Counted from the stretch's first letter, positions 1 through 12,094 are shown. The stretch is 64,000 bases of DNA from Catonia carolina (GCA_035578175.1 JAQMRL010000005.1:51937722-52001721), one strand, 5' to 3'. The notes: generated from the letters alone by a model not told the origin. Numbers and translations are program-made.

Positions 1-2204
1 CTACTAGTTACGATTTCCGAGAATTCTTAGTCAAAAAATGTCATTCATCGTAATCCACTCTCCATGTTCAATATAATCTTTTATACCTGCTTGTATACCT
101 TTTATAGGTTTTATACCTTCAATATACTCCTAGTATACCTATAGTACCAATATACTACACCTATACTCTATCCCATGGAACCGTGCAGCACGTCAAAATA
201 TAAATTTATTAAAATTATGATTGAACTTAGCGCGATTCATTCGAGTTTCAAAAAATGTTCTTTGCTTGTCAGTTGAAACTTGCTGTATACCAAATAAAAC
301 ATACAACAGTATCAGTAGAAATAATTCATACAGTAGGCCTATTATAAAACATCCGGTCTGTCGGCGGTGGTTTTGACTGAAGGCGTTGGTAAACTGAAAC
401 ATGATTAAGCATCCTTTTTACTGGCTTTCAACCCGAAGTCTGTTTATATCTGCTGCATGGTTCTGTAAGATATACTATACTTCAATATGCTTTTTTATAA
501 CTGCGGTCTGATTGTTAATCGAAACCCTTCGAACACTTTCTTTTTTTCTACTGGAACATTGTATACGGAATCAAGACAATAACAGAAGTTTCTACTAATT
601 TCTATTTCCGAGAATTCATATTCAAAAAAATTTAATTTATCGCAATCTATTCCCTTGTTTAATACACTCCATCTTTTAAAATACACAATTTTTCACAATT
701 AACAACCTATTCGTTCAACAATTTCTAGAATATCACGGTACAATGTTACATTATATAAAGTACTCGTATTTTAGCTAGTCATAAATTTCGAGAAATTTCT
801 TCCGTAGTACGCGACATATTTCTAGTAACATGATCTTCCTAGATAATACCATTCAAACATATTTGCTCAAATTCTCTGCTGATCGACTTTTGACAGCATC
901 CTTTTCCTCATTTACATACATCCAATCCACATTTTGTCTCATTTTAAGTTCCAAAGGATACATCTATTCTATTTTTAATATTGACGCTACAAATCTCCCC
1001 CAAACTGATTTGGTTATCTAAACGTACTTTACCGCTTTAAACAAAATACACTTAGGCTAACTTACCTATAATCATGCCAATGAAAATATTATAAAACATG
1101 CAATGAAAATACCTGACGACGTTTCATCGTAAAACCCTGTAACAATTTTCTTTTTAAGAAAACTAGTTACGCCTAATAAGAAATACGAATCGTACAATAA
1201 CATTGAAATTAATAATAGTTATTAAAGAAACAAAACTTTTTTCTAAAAAAAATTAAGAAATACAATTTATTAAAATCCAATAATAGAAACAAGAGTACTT
1301 AAGTTATTCTTTAAAAAAAATTATATAACCTAACAAAACCAACAATTGCAATACTAAAAAATTGAACAATTTATTATTAAACGAAATAAACTTTAAGCGT
1401 CATACAATTTATGATTGTTTAAATAATGTTAGAAAAAAATTGTAAGTATAAAAGAGAAGAAAATTACACTTGACTGAATTAGAAAATTGCTTTGCAGAAA
1501 ATAAATCCAAAGAAAATTAAGGAAAAAACAAAACAGAATAATTTGTTCCATTCCATTATCTTAAAGTTAAATAGATTTTTTATTTATTTCTAGTATACCA
1601 TTATTAACTGGTACAATGAACACATAATTAAATAACTATTGGACGTTCTTTGTAAATTTACTTTTTCCTTTGTCTTTTTAACAGAAAAAATGCAGAACCA
1701 ATGAAGGCGGTAATAACAATAAAAATAAAGATAATACTGATAGTACTACCACAAAATATATATTGTACTATAAACTTATATAACGATAAATTTACTGTTT
1801 TCCTTCATATTCCCGAAGAATATTTTAATTTTCTCAACTGCTTTCAGATGGGAAATTACAAATATTCTGCTCCACAAACATCCGGCTACATGAAACTTAA
1901 AAAATAACTATAAAACTTGTTCATACCATTGAAAAATATATAAAATATTCACTTTTATTTCAAGTACCAATCCCTTCCGAATATTGGCGATTATCAAATC
2001 AATTCTCACTTTGTTCGTTGCATTGCGAAATAGCTCTTCTGAGGCTTTTCTACAGATCTAAGTTCTTAGATTCCGAAGCCACGACACACCCTTCTCCTTC
2101 AAGGTCCTCGTTTTCCATATAAATTACCCTGCAGTATGGCTTTAAGTAACGAATATTGTGATTCATCCCCCATGAATATTTTTATATTTCACATTCAAGA
2201 GGAA
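1..2204. other. AT-rich DNA, no gene recognised
   Basis: No reading frame here looks like a known protein; the longest open frames are under 70 codons and AT-biased. Around 65-160 there are several degenerate TATACCT-type short repeats. Long A and T runs are frequent. I see no tRNA-like element or recognised transposon end. Confidence 0.6.
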
Positions 2205-2330
2205 TATAAAATATAATTACAAAAAAAAATTAATACAAATTTTGGAAGTTTTAAAAGTACCTAAATTCCTTAAATAGCATCTGGATCATTCCTAAAATCG
2301 TACGAAACAAACTCTCTTACAAAAAGTAAT
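2205..2330 (+). repeat. Relative of the flanks of HL copy 2 (likely empty site)
   Basis: This stretch aligns with the sequence on either side of HL copy 2: its left half matches 3757-3799 and its right half matches 4733-4812. The junction falls in an A-run (about 2220-2229), exactly where copy 2 sits in the other version. It therefore looks like an unoccupied paralogue of that site. The alignment was made by eye and has many mismatches. Confidence 0.55.
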
Positions 2331-2742
2331 TGTATTACAACAGTTAAAAATCTGGTGTGAAAAACTCACGACTTTCTCTTTCCAATGCAAATATAAACAA
2401 TATAACCTAACAACAGTAATAAAACATTAGAAACAAACAAAAAAACTAATCTCAAAAAACATAACCTAATTTTAATCATCAGTGAAAGACGCAAAATGAA
2501 AACCAACCTTAGTATGTCTTAATAACAACAAAAATCACTCTTTGATGCTAAAGTAGGCTCTGTAGAGAAAAATGCTTAAAATAAAAGTTGTAGATCTTTA
2601 AATTTCCTATACATTCGATTATATACACTTTTGTCGTAAAATACATAATAAGGCCAAAATCTTAAAAAATCCATTTTTTTACAGATTTTTATGAAAAAAA
2701 ACCAGAAAATCGCTAATTACCATTAAACTAAGCGTTATACAC

Positions 2743-2774
<32 letters not shown>

Positions 2775-3102
2775 CAAGCCTAAATAAAAGTTGTAGGTTT
2801 TTAAATTGTCTACAACTTTTATTACACATATTTTTGCGGTAAAATGCATATTAAACCCGCAATCTTAAAAAAAACAATTTTTGTACAAGAAAACAACCTC
2901 CCCAAGAATTTCAGCAGACATGGCGCCTACCCTATCTTGTAGACCATAAAAAAATGTAGTAAATGAGGCGATTTTTAAAAAAAATAGTAGAAGCCGTTTT
3001 TTACAAAATCGCAAAAAAATGAAAAATGAAATGAATAAACTACTACTCCCGGTTGACCGATTTTGATAAAAATGTTCGTGTCGGGTCCTTAGTAGTACAG
3101 TA

Positions 3103-3384
3103 TCCAGATGAACTAATGTCCCCTAGCCGTGGGAGTGAGAGAATGCATAACGCTCTCACTCGCACAAGCCATACGCGCCGTTCCAATAACATCGTCTTTC
3201 ATTGTACTCATTGTTGTGAGCAAGCGTTTACTGCACTTCATGCAGTAAACTAACAAGCAAGATAACGACTGTAGTATGTTTTCAGATTTGGATTATAACG
3301 GTAAAGACCTTTGAGCGCATGCGTAGTTATGCCACATATCTCCTTCTCACTCGCTCGGCTATGGGACATTAGTTCATCTGAACC
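3103..3384. mobile_element. Nested MITE with about 38-bp terminal inverted repeats
   Basis: The left end AGATGAACTAATGTCCC (from 3106) reappears inverted at the right end as GGGACATTAGTTCATCT, and the match continues into the CTCACTC stretch. TA dinucleotides flank both ends (3101-3102 and 3385-3386), as expected for Tc1/mariner-type insertion. Other HL copies lack this block at the same place, so it is a later insertion into HL copy 1. Confidence 0.65.
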
Positions 3385-3457
3385 TATACCTAACTTAAGT
3401 TTCAAGTTCGTACGATGTTCCGTTCTTCAGATATTTTGTTCACACAGAAAGACGGAC

Positions 3458-3460
<3 letters not shown>

Positions 3461-3492
<32 letters not shown>
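3461..3492 (+). repeat. (CA)n microsatellite inside HL copy 1
   Basis: Sixteen CA units lie directly before CAGACCAATC. All near-complete HL copies have a short or long CA/CG-rich run at this same point. Confidence 0.9.
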
Positions 3493-3495
<3 letters not shown>

Positions 3496-3623
3496 CAATC
3501 ACTAAAAACATGTTTTCTGGGTTCAGGGGGTCTGAAAACGAGTAGATCCGGTGAAAACTCGATTTCGAAAAATCGACATAAAAATACTTTCCTTCCTGTA
3601 TACTCATATAGGCATGAGAAAGT

Positions 3624-3799
3624 AAAAGCTGTAGTACACATAAGAAAACATTCGGAAGAGCGTTTCATTCACTTATTAATTACAAGCTAATGTAATCTAC
3701 ATCATCGGTCTAATGTACTATATTATACCAATAAAGACTCAGGTATAAATATTTTACATTCCTCGTATTCATGTGGAATATAAAACATAACTAAAAAAA
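3624..3799. other. Spacer between HL copies 1 and 2
   Basis: There is no gene. The last part (3757-3799) is the left half of the sequence that has a likely uninterrupted relative at 2205-2330. Confidence 0.5.
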
Positions 3800-4727
3800 T
3801 CTGGTGTGAAACACTCACACAACTTTCTCTTGCCAGTGAAAATTATTAACAATAAACCTAACATTAGTAATAAAACATAAGAAATAAACAAAAAACAAAC
3901 CTCAATAAACATAACCTAATTTTAATCATGAGTGAAAGTCGCAAAATGAAAATCAACCTCATTTTGGCTTAGAAATACGGAAAATCACGCTTCCACGCTA
4001 AACTAGGCTCTGTAGAGAAAAATGCTCTAAACAAAAGTTGTAGATCTTTTAATTTTCTATAACTTTTATTATATACACTTTTGTCGTAAAATGCATACTA
4101 AGACCGAAATGTTAAAAAAATCGATTTTTCTCACGTTTTCGTGAGAAAAAAAACAGAAAATCGCAAATTACCGCTAAACTAAGCGTTATACAAAAAAATG
4201 TTTGAAACAGAAGTTGTAGGTTTTTAAATTCTCTACAACTTTTATTATATAAGTTTTTGCGCTAAAATTTATATTAAAGCCGTAATCTTAAAAAAACAAC
4301 GTTTTTACGTGAAAACAGCCTCACCGAGAATTTCAGCAAACATGGCGCCTACCCTATCTTGTAGAGAATAAAAAATTGAGTAAAATAGGCGATTTTAAAA
4401 AAAATCGTACGACCAGTTTTTGAGAAAATCGCAAAAAACTGAAAAATTATACGAATAAACTACTACTTCAGGTAGACCGATTTTGATGAAAATGTTCGTG
4501 TCGCGTCCGGTAGTGGTATGTAACTTAAGTTTCAAGTTTCAAGTTCGTACAATGTTCCGTTCTTGAGATATTCTGTTCACACACAGACACACAGACCAAT
4601 CGCTAAAAACATGTTTTTTGGGTTCAGGGGGTCTGAAAACGTATAGATCCGGTGAAAACTCGATTTCGAAAAATCGACATGAAAACAATACTTTCCTTCC
4701 TATATATTCATATAGGCAAAAGAAAGT
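3800..4727 (+). mobile_element. HL element copy 2, near full length
   Basis: This is a good reference copy. It starts TCTGGTGTGAAACACTCACA, has ACTTTCTCTTGCC, and ends with the hairpin CCTATATATTCATATAGG followed by CAAAAGAAAGT. Two related internal units begin at the GCTAAACTAGG (about 3996) and GCTAAACTAAGC (about 4173) landmarks, offset by about 177 bp. The CA run is short here. Comparison with 2205-2330 places its ends within an A-run. It encodes nothing recognisable. Confidence 0.7.
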
Positions 4728-4959
4728 AAAAAATAATCAAAACTTTGGAATTTTTATAACTACCTACGTTCCATAAATATGTCAACTAGATCATTCTTGA
4801 AACCATACGAAACGCACTCATGAGAAAACACTTCAAACCGTAATTAAGTCTCGGGTATAATAAGAAGACCGGTAAATTCAGAATAATGTAGTAAATAAGA
4901 CGGAACCTCAGAAATAAACTAAAGAAATAAAAAACCAGTTAAAATTATAAAATACAATG

Positions 4960-5310
4960 GCAGAACCTGCATATTTATATGGAAAGGACACCTGGGTCTT
5001 GACAAATAAAAATCATTAGGTCAGGCAGCGAAAAGAATGTCCTGACAAGCTGAGGGTGTAAACAGAATAAGAAATGGGGCCATCCGTGCGGAATTGGAAA
5101 TTTCTGGGGCCCAGAACTTCATACATTACTATGTAAAATGTGGGTACAACGTTTAGAACAATGAGTGACAAAATAATTCTCAAACAACTATTACTGTACT
5201 CAACTGTTGGTTAACTTGACAGAGGACGTCCAAGAGAACGCTGGAAAATGGCCAGAGAAGGTCGAAAACCAATACCGCAAAAAGGAAAGAAGAAAAACTT
5301 TAACCATCAA
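4960..5310 (+). pseudogene. Decayed LINE reverse transcriptase C-terminus
   Basis: Broken frames read like the end of a non-LTR retrotransposon polymerase: LYGKDTWVLTN, then NRIRNGAIRAELEI after a frame change, then GRPRERWKMAREGRKP around 5230-5270. The order (GxxTWVLT, RIRN..IR.EL, GRPRxRW) is that of the post-RT region of many LINE proteins. Stops and frameshifts separate the pieces, so the copy is dead. The clade cannot be decided from this fragment. Confidence 0.5.
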
Positions 5311-5437
5311 TGTTAAAAAAACACTTTAAAGGTTACTCAAAGGATTATAATATAAAATTGCAAAACGTAGAGACGTAATCTCACCGGAAGTCCTTCAACA
5401 TTCATCCATTCATGTACACAGAACATAGTGTTCTTTA

Positions 5438-5600
5438 CTGGCTCGTGTGGTGTAGTGGTCATCGCATTAAATTGGTAAGCCAGGGGTCCCGAGTTCAATT
5501 CCCAGTAAGGCCAGGATCATTTGGTCATAATCAATCTTGATCGTATTTATTATTATTAATGTGTAAAATAGTCGGGCATAAAAAAAATATTGTAACCCTT
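5438..5600 (+). mobile_element. tRNA-derived SINE (singleton family)
   Basis: The head carries an A-box-like TGGTGTAGTGG and a B box GAGTTCAATTCCC at tRNA spacing. The would-be acceptor arms do not pair, so this is not a functional tRNA gene. An unrelated tail of about 90 bp follows, ending in an A-run near 5580. Confidence 0.6.
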
Positions 5601-7654
5601 TTGTGTGATATAGATTTGTTTTTATTAATAACGTGGTTAGCAAAACACAAAAATGTTGATACGACAATAATAAAACTGATTGAAAACTATCAAAAAAGGT
5701 TTTGTTAGGTTAAAAGGGACTTCATATACTATTTATTCTATTAGTAATAATGAAATTCTTTGAATTTCATGTCAGATGGGTAGTTTACATAATAGATTTT
5801 TAACATTCTATTTACCAACAAGGGTTGCAACGCTTTTGTACGGGGAATGAATAAGTAATCATTTTCTATCAAAGTTACAAAAGTTACTTAAGGAAGAACT
5901 GAATATACATTTTAAATTAAAAAATAGAATAATTACAAATCGCTTACATAAAAATAATCATATAAAAAATAATTTGGTACAGATATTGTTTTCGTAGTAG
6001 GTAATATTATTTATTTGACAGGGTTTTAAGTAATAAGAGTACGGCATTAAGTACTAGGTTATTGTTTGATGGTTTCTGAGTTAAAGTTAATGCTGTCATT
6101 TAAGAACCCTGGAGTTAATCTCATTCCCTGGTTGGAACAATACTTAGAGGGGGGTTTACGAAGAACGAACCGAGTTAGAATGTATAAGGAAGGGGGTTCA
6201 TGAGAGGGGGGCCCCCAAGTGTTACAATAGAAGAGGGGATCATTGGGTATACCTAGCGTCATGCGCGGGGCCCAGCTTCTGTATTATTGATTCGCTTATA
6301 TGCTCCACGGGGTCACTTAAGTGGGGGCTAAGGAAAACCCCCCTTACTCTAAAGGCAGAGCAACCCCTTCATCTACTATGAAAACCATCAAAAGGCAATT
6401 CCACGTCTCATCCCCACCATTATTCTCTCTCACTTACTCCCACCACCTCCGTAGTATTCTATTCTCTTTTACCACCAACCATCCCTCAAACCTTTTCTCT
6501 CTTTCTTCATCGTGTATCTTGCTTACCGGCTCGCTTGCCAAAAGGGTTCATGTTTCCCTAAGTTCTGTTATTCCGTGTTAAAAGCCCACATTACTTTTAG
6601 TGACCATTCCTTTTAACCTAACCGCATTACAGAAATATGACAACAGACTTTTTTATTTTTAAATGTGTATTAAAATACAACCCATTTCCTTTTTACCCCA
6701 AAATAAATTTTGCACATACTTTAAACCATCAATAAAATTTAATTCGTGCCGTTCTTTACAAAACCCATTCTTTACAGTCGTTTATTCTTTCTAAAACTGA
6801 AATAAATCGCTTTTTATTACTTTAAACCATTATCAAAGGTTACACAAAAGGAAAAATGCTTAATAGGTCATGCTTAATAGGCCTCGCATAGCTTTTGACT
6901 GAAAATTAATTAATTGTTTTAAAGCAGATCGCGATGTATAGTCTACAATTTACCTATAGTCAACATCAAGATATCTGACGCTATGTGGCAGCGCATGCGC
7001 GATGCATACATAATGGACAAGTTATGACACAATTTTTGTAAATAAAAATTATTATTGATCTTCCTTTCACCGATTGCAATAATTTATTGACTTATCATAC
7101 GACTGACTTTTTTTTGGGGGGGTCCCAAACTCCCCTACACCCCGACGTCTCCACCCTCTACTATGGCTGATTGCAAGGATGCGAGGTGGTACAGTAGAAC
7201 AGCAATAGAATATCGCCTCAGTATACTATTGCACCATTGCAGAATAATAGAACCATTGTAAACTTAACATTGTCATTCCTTCTTCACTAGTAAACAGTCA
7301 GCCGCCGAACCCAACATAGACACGAATAACATAAAAATACACAAAATAACATAAAGATCACGCAATATTTACAGCCTTCTTTCACAGTATCCTGTACAGT
7401 TTTTCTTTAATTTTAACATCTCTGAGAAAAAATCTACCTCTCCATTTATTTCATTTGCAATAGCTATACATCTATTGATTGGAGCTAGTTTACTTCTTGT
7501 GGCTCCAGCAAACAGCCTGAAACTTCTTAAAGCTATGCAAGGCACCCTCAGAAAAATCTTCGAGGTATCCGGAACATCAACTCGTGAATGCAGAATGTTG
7601 TAAATGTGTAGAACTTCCACTATAGAACATGTATGTTAAGATAATAAAAAAATC
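5601..7654. other. No gene recognised; GC-richer patch
   Basis: The stretch at about 6100-6560 is less AT-rich than its surroundings and has runs of G and C. An 86-codon open frame on the plus strand at 6321-6581 is serine/proline/leucine-rich and matches no family I know. A run of T then G lies near 7110-7122. Nothing else could be assigned. Confidence 0.4.
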
Positions 7655-8190
7655 CTTTTAATGAGACGACGCGTCTCGTAATTGTTAGCATTTTTTTTAA
7701 AAAAAAAGCTTACTTTTGACTTATGACAAAAACCATTAGTAATTTCTGTATCTACTCTTTGAGGAATCGAATGACACTATTATTGTTTCCAAATTCCAAC
7801 TCTGATTTCTTGATTTCCAGTTTTGGGCCACTTTCAGTCGAAAACAAAACTTCAAACCTAATCCAGGCCTACTAACATTTGTGTACCTAGTTTCAGATTT
7901 TAATTTTTCGAATTCCGGTCCAAACAGGAACTTCAAACCACGACTTCTGTATCCACTCTTTAAGAGGAATCGAATAACATTATTTTTGTTTCCGAATTCT
8001 GACTTAGATTTCTTGACTACCGGTTTTGGGCTACTTTCGGTCGAAACCGGAACTTCAAATCCATTTAGACCCACTAACTTCAAGAAGATTACGATTCCGA
8101 AAACGGTTGTTTGCTATTTCTTGTAGTTTCTAAAATCTGGACGTGACGGACAAAACGAAATGATGGATGACAATTTTAAAAATTCCCACT
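7655..8190 (+). repeat. Repeat family D, copy 1
   Basis: It opens with a hairpin GAGACGACGCGTCTC and contains two related units (TCTACTCTTTGAGGAATCG near 7751 and TCCACTCTTTAAGAGGAATC near 7951). Each is followed by a TTTTGGGC..ACTTTC.GTCGAAA segment. It ends with GACAATTTTAAAAATTCCC. The same blocks recur at 11738-12094 and, inverted, at 31215-31640. The longest open frames here run on both strands of the repeat and look fortuitous. Confidence 0.65.
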
Positions 8191-8620
8191 AATAAAACTA
8201 AACTTAATAAACAATTCTCACTTTCAAAATTAGTAGCCTACACAATTACATCGATTTAAATATTATTTAAATAGACGCTGAGACGATCTGTCTTTACAAA
8301 ACCATCATTTTCACAAAACAACTTCTACTTCTAAGTAAACCGATAAATTAATTTCTGTTCGCCAGTAAATTCAACCTAGGGAGCTAAAACAATAAACTTG
8401 CTAAACAATACGCAGTAAGACATTACTTATTTTACAGATTAGACATCTGCTTACAGAACTAGGAATCCACAACTTTAAACGTAACATTTAAAATGTAAAC
8501 AGGAATATTGTTAAATTTAAATATTATAATAAAATTTTTTATAATAATCTAAATGTAATTTTTTATCTTCATTTGTTTACTTTCACCAATAAGTTACCTA
8601 TACTGGTAAGTGAAAAGTAA
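8191..8620. other. AT-rich spacer, nothing recognised
   Basis: Only AT-rich sequence with no open frame of note and no match to the repeat families described elsewhere in the window. Confidence 0.5.
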
Positions 8621-8621
8621 T

Positions 8622-9002
8622 CTAGTCAAAAATATCATCATCATCCATCATGGACTAGGCTTTTAGAGCCTGTTCCGGTGTCCATCGTTTCCTCAGCCTT
8701 TCAACGTCTCTTCTTCCATCCTGCCTCAATTTCCATACCTGCGTAGGAAGACGATCAGGAGACATACGGAGCAGGTGATTCGTCCATCTTATCCTATACT
8801 GTTTGATCACATCGGCAAGTGGTTGTAAATTACATTGCCTTCGAATTACCTCATTCCTAGTGATCCTGCCGCGTATACCCCTGAACGCTGCGTAAAAATC
8901 TCATTTCTGCAGCTTGAATGCGCAAGTCATAGTTTTTTGTTTTTATCCATACCTCACTTCCATAAGTCAGCAAAGGAATAGCAATCGTCTAGTAGAGTTA
9001 GT
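8622..9002 (-). pseudogene. LINE reverse transcriptase C-terminal relic with TGA-type 3' tail
   Basis: The minus strand reads VWIKTKNYDLRIQAAEMRFL, then RSVQGYTRQD, and after one frame change RIRWTNHLLRMSPDRLP and GRRDVERLRKRW, followed by a stop. AAEMRFLRSV.GY, RW..HL.RM and RKRW are conserved in the post-RT region of RTE-like and related LINEs. Past the stop the element ends in short ATG/ATC repeats (TCATCATCATCCATCATGG on the plus strand), the kind of simple-repeat tail seen in such elements. It is 5'-truncated and frameshifted. Confidence 0.65.
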
Positions 9003-10817
9003 CAGAAATGTGATTACAATTTTTGTACTGTACAATGGTTGGTTCATAAGATGGACGCTAAAATGATCTGTAGATCAAAGGAGCCACGAGTATACAAAGT
9101 TCGATAACCACTGACCTAAGGGATAGTAAGCGACTAGCCAAAAACAATGAATATTTCTATATCTTCCTATAGAGCAAATTTTCTAAAAATTGGCAGATGT
9201 ATTTTCTACACGAAAACTGCACAAGTATTTCAATAATACCAAGAAGAAATAAATTGTGGAATGAGACCGAAAAATTTATAAAATACTACGATACAACCAC
9301 TGATATCAGCAATTATGCCGAGGATAATTGCTTATTGAAATGTAATTTGAAACAACAACAAACAAATGCAAGGAAATTTTAAAAAGGTTAATTAAGGAAA
9401 TTTACCATCCATATAAATTAAATCTGCTCAACTAGAAACAAAGAGAAACAAACAAACAGTACGATAATTTTAAATTATGAAAGAAAAAGATGAAATTGAA
9501 GAATATGAGAAAAGACGTATATTAATCAAGGAAAACACAAACAATGAGTACAAATAAAGACGAAAAGAAAATAAGCGAAGCAAATAATAGCAATAGTAAA
9601 AGCAATATAAAGAACAGCAGTAATAAATTTCAAAAGAAGGGTTTATCTACAACAAGCGACAGCGCAATCAAGAAGTAACACACTATAATGGGAATGAGAG
9701 AAAGAAAGATATAGAAAAATAAAGAGAGGAAGAAAGAAAAGAGAACAGATCGAAAAAGATAGGACAATAGAATTCTGGTAGATGTAGATAAATAGAAAGA
9801 ACAGAAGCAGTAGAGGAGGTTAACAACTGGAAAGGGTGATGTACATGTTCACGGGTTTAATCAAAGCACGAAAAGGTGAAGAAGTGCGAGAAGGATGGAA
9901 AACGAATACGATGGAAAAACAAGGAAGAAAAGCTGAATAGTGGGAGTGATAGGTGTGTACTATTACTGGTATTAAAGCGGTAGTGGTGGGGATGGGGATG
10001 ATTTTCCGAGAGGAAAACTGTTATACCCCTATATTTCTCTCGACATAACGAGTGAAATGTACACATATGCACATAAACAGAACACATATAATGTAGGTTA
10101 TACAATAATACTGAGGGGGTAAGTCTGCTGTCATTCCATCCCCGTTCGCTACAGCCAGTCGAGAATTTCTGTAGCAAAAGCAAAGCAAGCGGCACCCTTG
10201 AGACACCTCTTTACTAGAATCTCCTGGCAGTTTCCTTCTGCGATCAATGTAGCAGAGAAGAGAGAGACAACCCCTGCGGTCAATAACTGTAATAGTGTCA
10301 ACTGCAATGCGTTAACAACCCCATTACAATCTCCTTTCTCGATTCCTCTTCTACCCTTTCCTTTCCACTGCATCCCTTATCAAATACTGTATCCGTCCAT
10401 TCGTTCTAACCACCGTACAATCGGATTTACCCCCTCCCACCTGTTCAGACGCTCTAACCTACTTAACAAGACACTGAATAAACTATTTACGTCAATAAAC
10501 AACTGAAATCCATCGATGTTAAACGTACTAATGGTCATTACTGGTGCAATTAATTTACGTTTAATTAATACCCACCCAATACAACACCATTGTTTATCCC
10601 ATTGAAAATCTACTCCAACTTAAGACAATAAATAAACACTACTTTTCTGATCAATAAAAAATACAACTCACTAAAACAAACCATTAAAATACTGCATTCA
10701 GTTCAATATTCGATTCAGAAAAATCAGTCAAATATTGAGATATTTACAACAGATTGAAGTTTGGAATTAGGTATATTTAAAAAAACCTATTTAGAATCAT
10801 AATGCTGAATTTAAAAA
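9003..10817. other. No gene recognised; long purine-rich tract
   Basis: About 9470-9930 is strongly purine-rich on the plus strand (GAAAGAAAG, GGAAGAAAGAAAAG and similar). A plus-strand frame of 102 codons at 10198-10506 overlaps minus-strand frames of similar size; none resembles a known protein. I would not call a gene here. Confidence 0.4.
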
Positions 10818-11385
10818 TCTAGTGTGAAACACTCACACGAATTTCTATTGCCAATGTAAATGATGAAACATATAACTTATGTTTAATTATAACTACATTG
10901 CCATCAGTTTTTTCGGTTCCACGAAAACCAAGGAGAATAATATTTATAAATTTACAGATGATCCACTTTCAAACTAGTAAACAAAAAAATCCCACTTTTT
11001 TTACTACCTTTGATGACAAAAATACAGAAAAACGCTTGGTAATTGCAGCTAAACTAAGCGTTGTTCAAATAAAATATTTGGAAATAAAACTTGTAGGTTT
11101 TTAAAGTTCAACAATTTTGATTGCACTTTTGCCCTAGAATGCATAATAAGGCCGAAATCTAAAAATAAACAATTTTTGTTCTACGAAAGCACAGCCTCGC
11201 CAAGAAATTTAGCAGACAGCGCTTACCCCAACTTTTAGAGCACAAAAAAGTAACAAATGAGGCGATCTTTTCGAGCATAAAAACAGTAATAAATAAGGCG
11301 ATTTTTAAAAAAAATCGTTGAAGCCGTTTTTGGAAAATCACAAAAAAAGTAAAAAATCGCACGAAATAGTAGAGGTAAAACGGCG
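10818..11385 (+). mobile_element. HL element copy 3, 3'-truncated
   Basis: It starts TCTAGTGTGAAACACTCACA and runs through the internal landmarks to the end of the ..AAAAAATCG core (about 11360). It lacks the 3' part with microsatellite and hairpin. It is more diverged than copies 1 and 2, with a short local duplication of the GAGGCGAT..TTTT segment near 11258-11305. Confidence 0.55.
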
Positions 11386-11548
11386 AACACATTGAATGAT
11401 TGACACCACCAGTGTAAATTTCCCGGTAGGAGATTAATGGTTGTGTTTAATGTAAACAAGAACAGTTTAAATTTGTTAAAACAACACATCAAAAAAATAA
11501 TAACGCAATAATTTGTTTTATCTTGGAAATAACAGTAGAATAATTCCG

Positions 11549-11740
11549 GTCACCTCCGTAGCGTAGTGGTAGCGTGCTAGCTTATAATACGTGAGGTCCC
11601 AGGTTCGATTCCCGGCTAGGGCTGAAAATTTTCATAAGTTAACACCCACTGTTACATAACCTACTACAGTTGCTAATAACCAAGCTGTTGATGCAACTTT
11701 AAATAAAACAAATATCTACTAATGTGCGAAGCGACATAAA
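11549..11740 (+). mobile_element. tRNA-derived SINE-B, copy 1
   Basis: The head has an A box TAGCGTAGTGGTAG and a perfect B box GGTTCGATTCC. The body follows the pattern AAGTTAACACCCACTGTTAC .. GCTAATAACCAAGCTGTTG. Downstream about 40 bp (ACTAATGTGCGAAGCGACAT) are shared with the copy at 12115, so they belong to the repeated unit. Confidence 0.7.
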
Positions 11741-12094
11741 ATTAAAATTCTCTTTCACGAGACGACACCGACACGTCTCATGACTGGTGGACATTTTTAA
11801 AATGGCTTACCATTGACTTACGGCAAAACCAATAATAATTTGTGTATCTACTCTTTAAGAGGAATCGAATGACAATGATTTTTGTTTCCAAATTCCGACT
11901 TTTATTTCTTGACTTCCGATTTTAGGCAACTTCCGGTCAAAACCGGGACTTCAAAATAAATTTAGGCCCACTAACTTTTTGTGAAGATTACGAATCCGAA
12001 AACAGTTTGTGGCTATCTTTAGTAGTTTCTGACAACTGGGTGCAACGGACGGGCAAAAAAGAAATTGACAATTTTAAAAATTCTCGCCAAAATA
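11738..12094 (+). repeat. Repeat family D, copy 2
   Basis: It shows the GAGACG..CGTCTC hairpin start, CTACTCTTTAAGAGGAATCG, TTCCGGTCAAAACCGGGACT, and the 3' end GACAATTTTAAAAATTCTC seen in the 7655 copy. It lies between two SINE-B copies. Confidence 0.65.

Larger units (their letters stand above)
2351..3623 (+). mobile_element. HL element copy 1 (putative Helentron/HINE-like, non-autonomous)
   Basis: The copy begins TCTGGTGTGA inside an A-rich context, carries the subterminal motif (here ACTTTCTCTTTCC) and ends with a slightly mutated GGCATGAGAAAGT. Internal landmarks shared with other copies are GCTAAAGTAGGCTCTGTAG, the CTACTACT..GGTTGACCGATTTTGAT core, and GGGTTCAGGGGGTCTGAAAA near the 3' end. 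It is longer than most copies because of a 282-bp nested element at 3103-3384 and an expanded CA run. It has no coding capacity: open frames in it are short and cross the microsatellite. Assignment to Helentron-type elements is inference from architecture (subterminal inverted repeats, microsatellite, 3' hairpin). Confidence 0.65.

Noticed and set aside
2741..2774. ATA trinucleotide run as a CRISPR-like or functional array
   Set aside because: It is a simple microsatellite within an HL element.
3402..3690. Overlapping 88-91 codon frames on both strands
   Set aside because: Both run through the CA microsatellite of an HL element; the Thr-His and Val-Cys repeats are microsatellite translation.
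5438..5515. Possible genuine tRNA gene
   Set aside because: A and B boxes are present but the acceptor stem halves do not pair and a repeat tail follows; treated as a SINE head.
7736..8126. 115- and 81-codon frames on opposite strands
   Set aside because: Both fall in repeat family D, are antisense to each other, and are interrupted in the other D copies.
10198..10506. 102-codon plus-strand frame as a host gene
   Set aside because: There are competing frames on the other strand, no motif, and no visible splice or promoter context; unsupported.
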